Origin: Phlebopus portentosus
Lineage: Eukaryota > Basidiomycota > Agaricomycetes > Boletales > Boletinellaceae
Assembly: GCA_037892935.1 (NCBI GenBank)
Contig: JAYXKI010000009.1
Span: forward strand, 496,001-560,000
Reading direction: 5' to 3'
Length of the DNA: 64,000 nucleotides
This document shows, in pieces, positions 62,053 to 64,000 of this stretch; the stretch's first letter is position 1; each line of letters begins with the position of its first letter. The notes under the pieces were generated by a model. That model saw only the letters and a program-made list of their open reading frames with translations. It had not been told where the DNA came from and did not search any database. A program made the translations under genes and the position numbers.

Positions 62053-64000
62053 ATGGTTCTCAAGCTAAGCACTAGCATGTCATTGAATCAGTCTGATGAG
62101 AGTGACAAGCTGGAATCGGTCTACGATCGCGCTGCTTCCTCGTGGAGACGTTTCAAGCAAACCGGAAATCGGGAAGATATCGATCTAACCATTACTCTCG
62201 GCCAATCCCTGCTCGATTCTCGTCCTCACGACCATCCTATACGTGGGAAGCTGTTGCACGATCTTGCGAACTCCCTCGTAACTCGGTACGAACGATGGGG
62301 AAATGCGGAGGATCTGGAAAATGCGATCACGCTTCGGCGGGAAGCCTTGGAGATCACTCCTGATGGACATTCCGATCAATTCAAGTCACTGATTTACCTA
62401 GGAAATTCGCTTTTAACTCGCTTTGGGCGCGATGGCAGCGTCGAGGACCTTGATGAGTCCATCACTCTCTATCGTTCTGCCCTTGCTCTTCGACCCATCG
62501 GCCATCCCGATCGCTCGTTATCACTAAACAATCTGAGCAATGCCTTGAAGGCTCGCTTCGAGGAAAGCGGGCGAGCCGAAGACCTTGATGAGTGCATCGA
62601 GTTGCAAAGTGCTGCTGTCGCTCTTCGACCCGATGGACACCCCTCGCGTGCCTCATCACTTAACATTTTGGGTAATGCTTTGAGAACACGTTTCGAACAG
62701 CGTGGAAGCCCCGAAGACCTTGACGAGTCTATCGCCTTTCACCGTGCTGCCCTAGCACTTCGACCAGACGGCCACCCGCATCGTCCCATATCGCTGAACA
62801 ATCTTGGAACCTCTCTGAAAACCCGCTATTCTCAAAGTGGCCGAATCGAGGACCTCGATGAGGCTATTTCTCTGTACCGCGCCGCCCTCGCTCTTCGACC
62901 AGTTGGTCATCCTGATCGTTCCATGGCGCTGAACAATCTGGGAGGTTCGCTTTTGGCTCGCTTCGAGAAATATGGGGAAATCGAGGACCTTGACGAATGC
63001 ATCGAATTGCAGCGTTCCGCTCTCGCTCTCCGACCTGACGGACATCCGCTGCGATCCTCAGCACTTAGCAATCTCGGAAATTCTCTGAAAACTCGTTTTG
63101 GCCTCACTGGCCAAATTGAGGACCTCAATGAGTGCATTGAACTGCAACGTGCTGCCCTTGTCCTCCGACCTAAGAGCCACCCTGATCGTTCCTTGTCACT
63201 GACTAGTCTGGGCCGTTCGCTCTTGACTCGCTTCGAGCAGGAAGGGCAAATCGAAGACCTCGAGAGTCCATAACTCTTCACCGTGCTGCCCTCGCTCTCC
63301 GAACCGACGGTCATTCCTTGCGCGCCTCCTCGCTCACCAGTTTGGGAAACTCTCTGAAAGCTCGTTTCGAGCAAGGAGGCCGAGCCGAGGACATCGATGA
63401 GGCCACCAGTCTACACCGTGCCGCTCTCGCTCTTCGACCCGACGACCACCCCGAGCGTCCCACTTCACTCAATAATTTAGGAAGTACACTTGCGATTCGT
63501 TTCTGCCAAACCGGCCAAGTCGAGGACCTCGATGAGTGCATTGAATTTCATCGTGCCGCTTTGGCTCTTAGACCCGAAGGTCATCCGACTCGTTCTTTGA
63601 CGCTGAGCAATTTAGGGAGTTCACTCTGTACTCGCTTCGAACAAGTAGGTGCTATGGAGGATCTTGACGAGTGCATCGGATTGCATCGAGCCGCCCTCAC
63701 CCTACGACCAGACGGTCATCCTGATCGTTCAATGTCACTGAGCAATCTGGGAGCTTCACTCTTCATTCGCTTCGAACAAGTCGGCCAGGCTGAAGACCTC
63801 GACGAGTGCATAGAATTGCAGCGAACTGCTCTCACTCTTCGACTGGATGGCCATCCTGATCGTTCTGCGTCTCTGAATAATTTGGGAAGTTCACTTTTGA
63901 CTCGCTTCGAACAGTATGGACGACTTGAGGACTTGGACGAGTGCATTGATCTACAACGGGCTGCAATCGATCTTCGACCCAAAGGTCATCCTAATCGCTC
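62053..64000 (+). CDS. TPR-array protein, partial and frameshifted
   Basis: Protein made of tandem tetratricopeptide-like units of the kinesin-light-chain/agaricomycete type, continuing past the window edge. It opens MVLKLSTSMSLNQSDESDKL and then runs into repeats of the form EDLDECIELQRAALALRPDGHPDRS. Such arrays often precede a CHAT protease-like domain in mushrooms; none is visible because the gene is cut. At 63263/63264 one base is missing: EDLDES is read as EDLESP and then a stop. In the shifted frame the repeat pattern resumes perfectly to base 64000 without a stop. This is either a pseudogenising deletion, a sequencing error, or a very recent mutation. An alternative start is MSLNQ at 62077. 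Confidence 0.85.
62308..64000 (+). repeat. Tandem 135-nt (45-residue) TPR coding repeats
   Basis: Units of 135 nt, for example starting 62443 (GAGGACCTTGATGAG) and 62578 (GAAGACCTTGATGAG), repeat about 12 to 13 times to the window end. Each unit encodes EDLDE-x-I, RAALALRP-x-GHP-x-R, LSLNNLG-x-SL-x-TRFE. Neighbouring units differ at many third positions, so they are not a recent expansion. Confidence 0.9.

Noticed and set aside
62053..64000. Reading the 135-nt repeats as a minisatellite or CRISPR-like array
   Set aside because: Unit differences are mostly at third codon positions and the translated units are classic TPR-type helices, so they are coding repeats.

Overview
The window looks like nuclear DNA of a filamentous basidiomycete, most likely an Agaricomycete. 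Genes are dense and broken by many short introns (mostly 45-80 nt, GT...AG). The gene set fits this: a fungal LIM protein starting MHPFGG, a fungal GH78 rhamnosidase, an aryl-alcohol-type aldo/keto reductase, F-box/LRR proteins, and a 45-residue TPR array of the kind common in mushrooms. I see no bacterial operons, CRISPR arrays or convincing tRNA/rRNA genes.

The dominant feature is a large direct repeat. Bases 1-11634 (copy A, cut by the window's left edge) recur at 34729-46360 (copy B) with, by eye, several dozen substitutions and about 15-20 small indels. Both copies carry a RanBP2-type zinc-finger protein gene (3448-8490; 38170-43221), a small putative membrane-protein gene, an unrecognised minus-strand gene, and the start of a TFIID TAF8/TAF3-like gene. 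Copy B keeps the whole TAF gene (45650-47486). Copy A breaks off inside it, just before the FLPP motif, and is joined to unrelated sequence. The cause could be a true segmental duplication, or two nuclear haplotypes of a dikaryon wrongly placed on one contig.

Between the copies lie, from left to right: acid sphingomyelinase-like phosphodiesterase (-), LIM protein (-), a decayed aldo/keto reductase copy next to its intact relative (both -), an F-box protein (+), an F-box/LRR protein (-), a Golgi pH regulator/GPHR-like membrane protein (+) with a long hairpin in one intron, a GH78 alpha-L-rhamnosidase (-) and elongation factor 1B-gamma (+). To the right of copy B are APC1 (+), a coiled-coil membrane protein of unknown function (-), DAHP synthase (-), a PIH1-domain protein (-) and a TPR-array gene (+) that runs off the right edge and contains a one-base frameshift.

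Most genes are housekeeping and do not form one pathway: transcription initiation (TAF), cell-cycle proteolysis (APC1, F-box proteins), chaperone assembly (PIH1/R2TP), translation (eEF1B-gamma), Golgi ion balance (GPHR) and aromatic amino-acid synthesis (DAHP synthase). The less ordinary observations are at exon level: a 4-nt microexon in DAHP synthase, 12- and 21-nt microexons in the LIM gene, a 36-nt exon building half a zinc finger, a GC versus GT splice donor between the two repeat copies, and stop-free introns in the GPHR and eEF1B-gamma genes. I found no obviously new multi-gene system.
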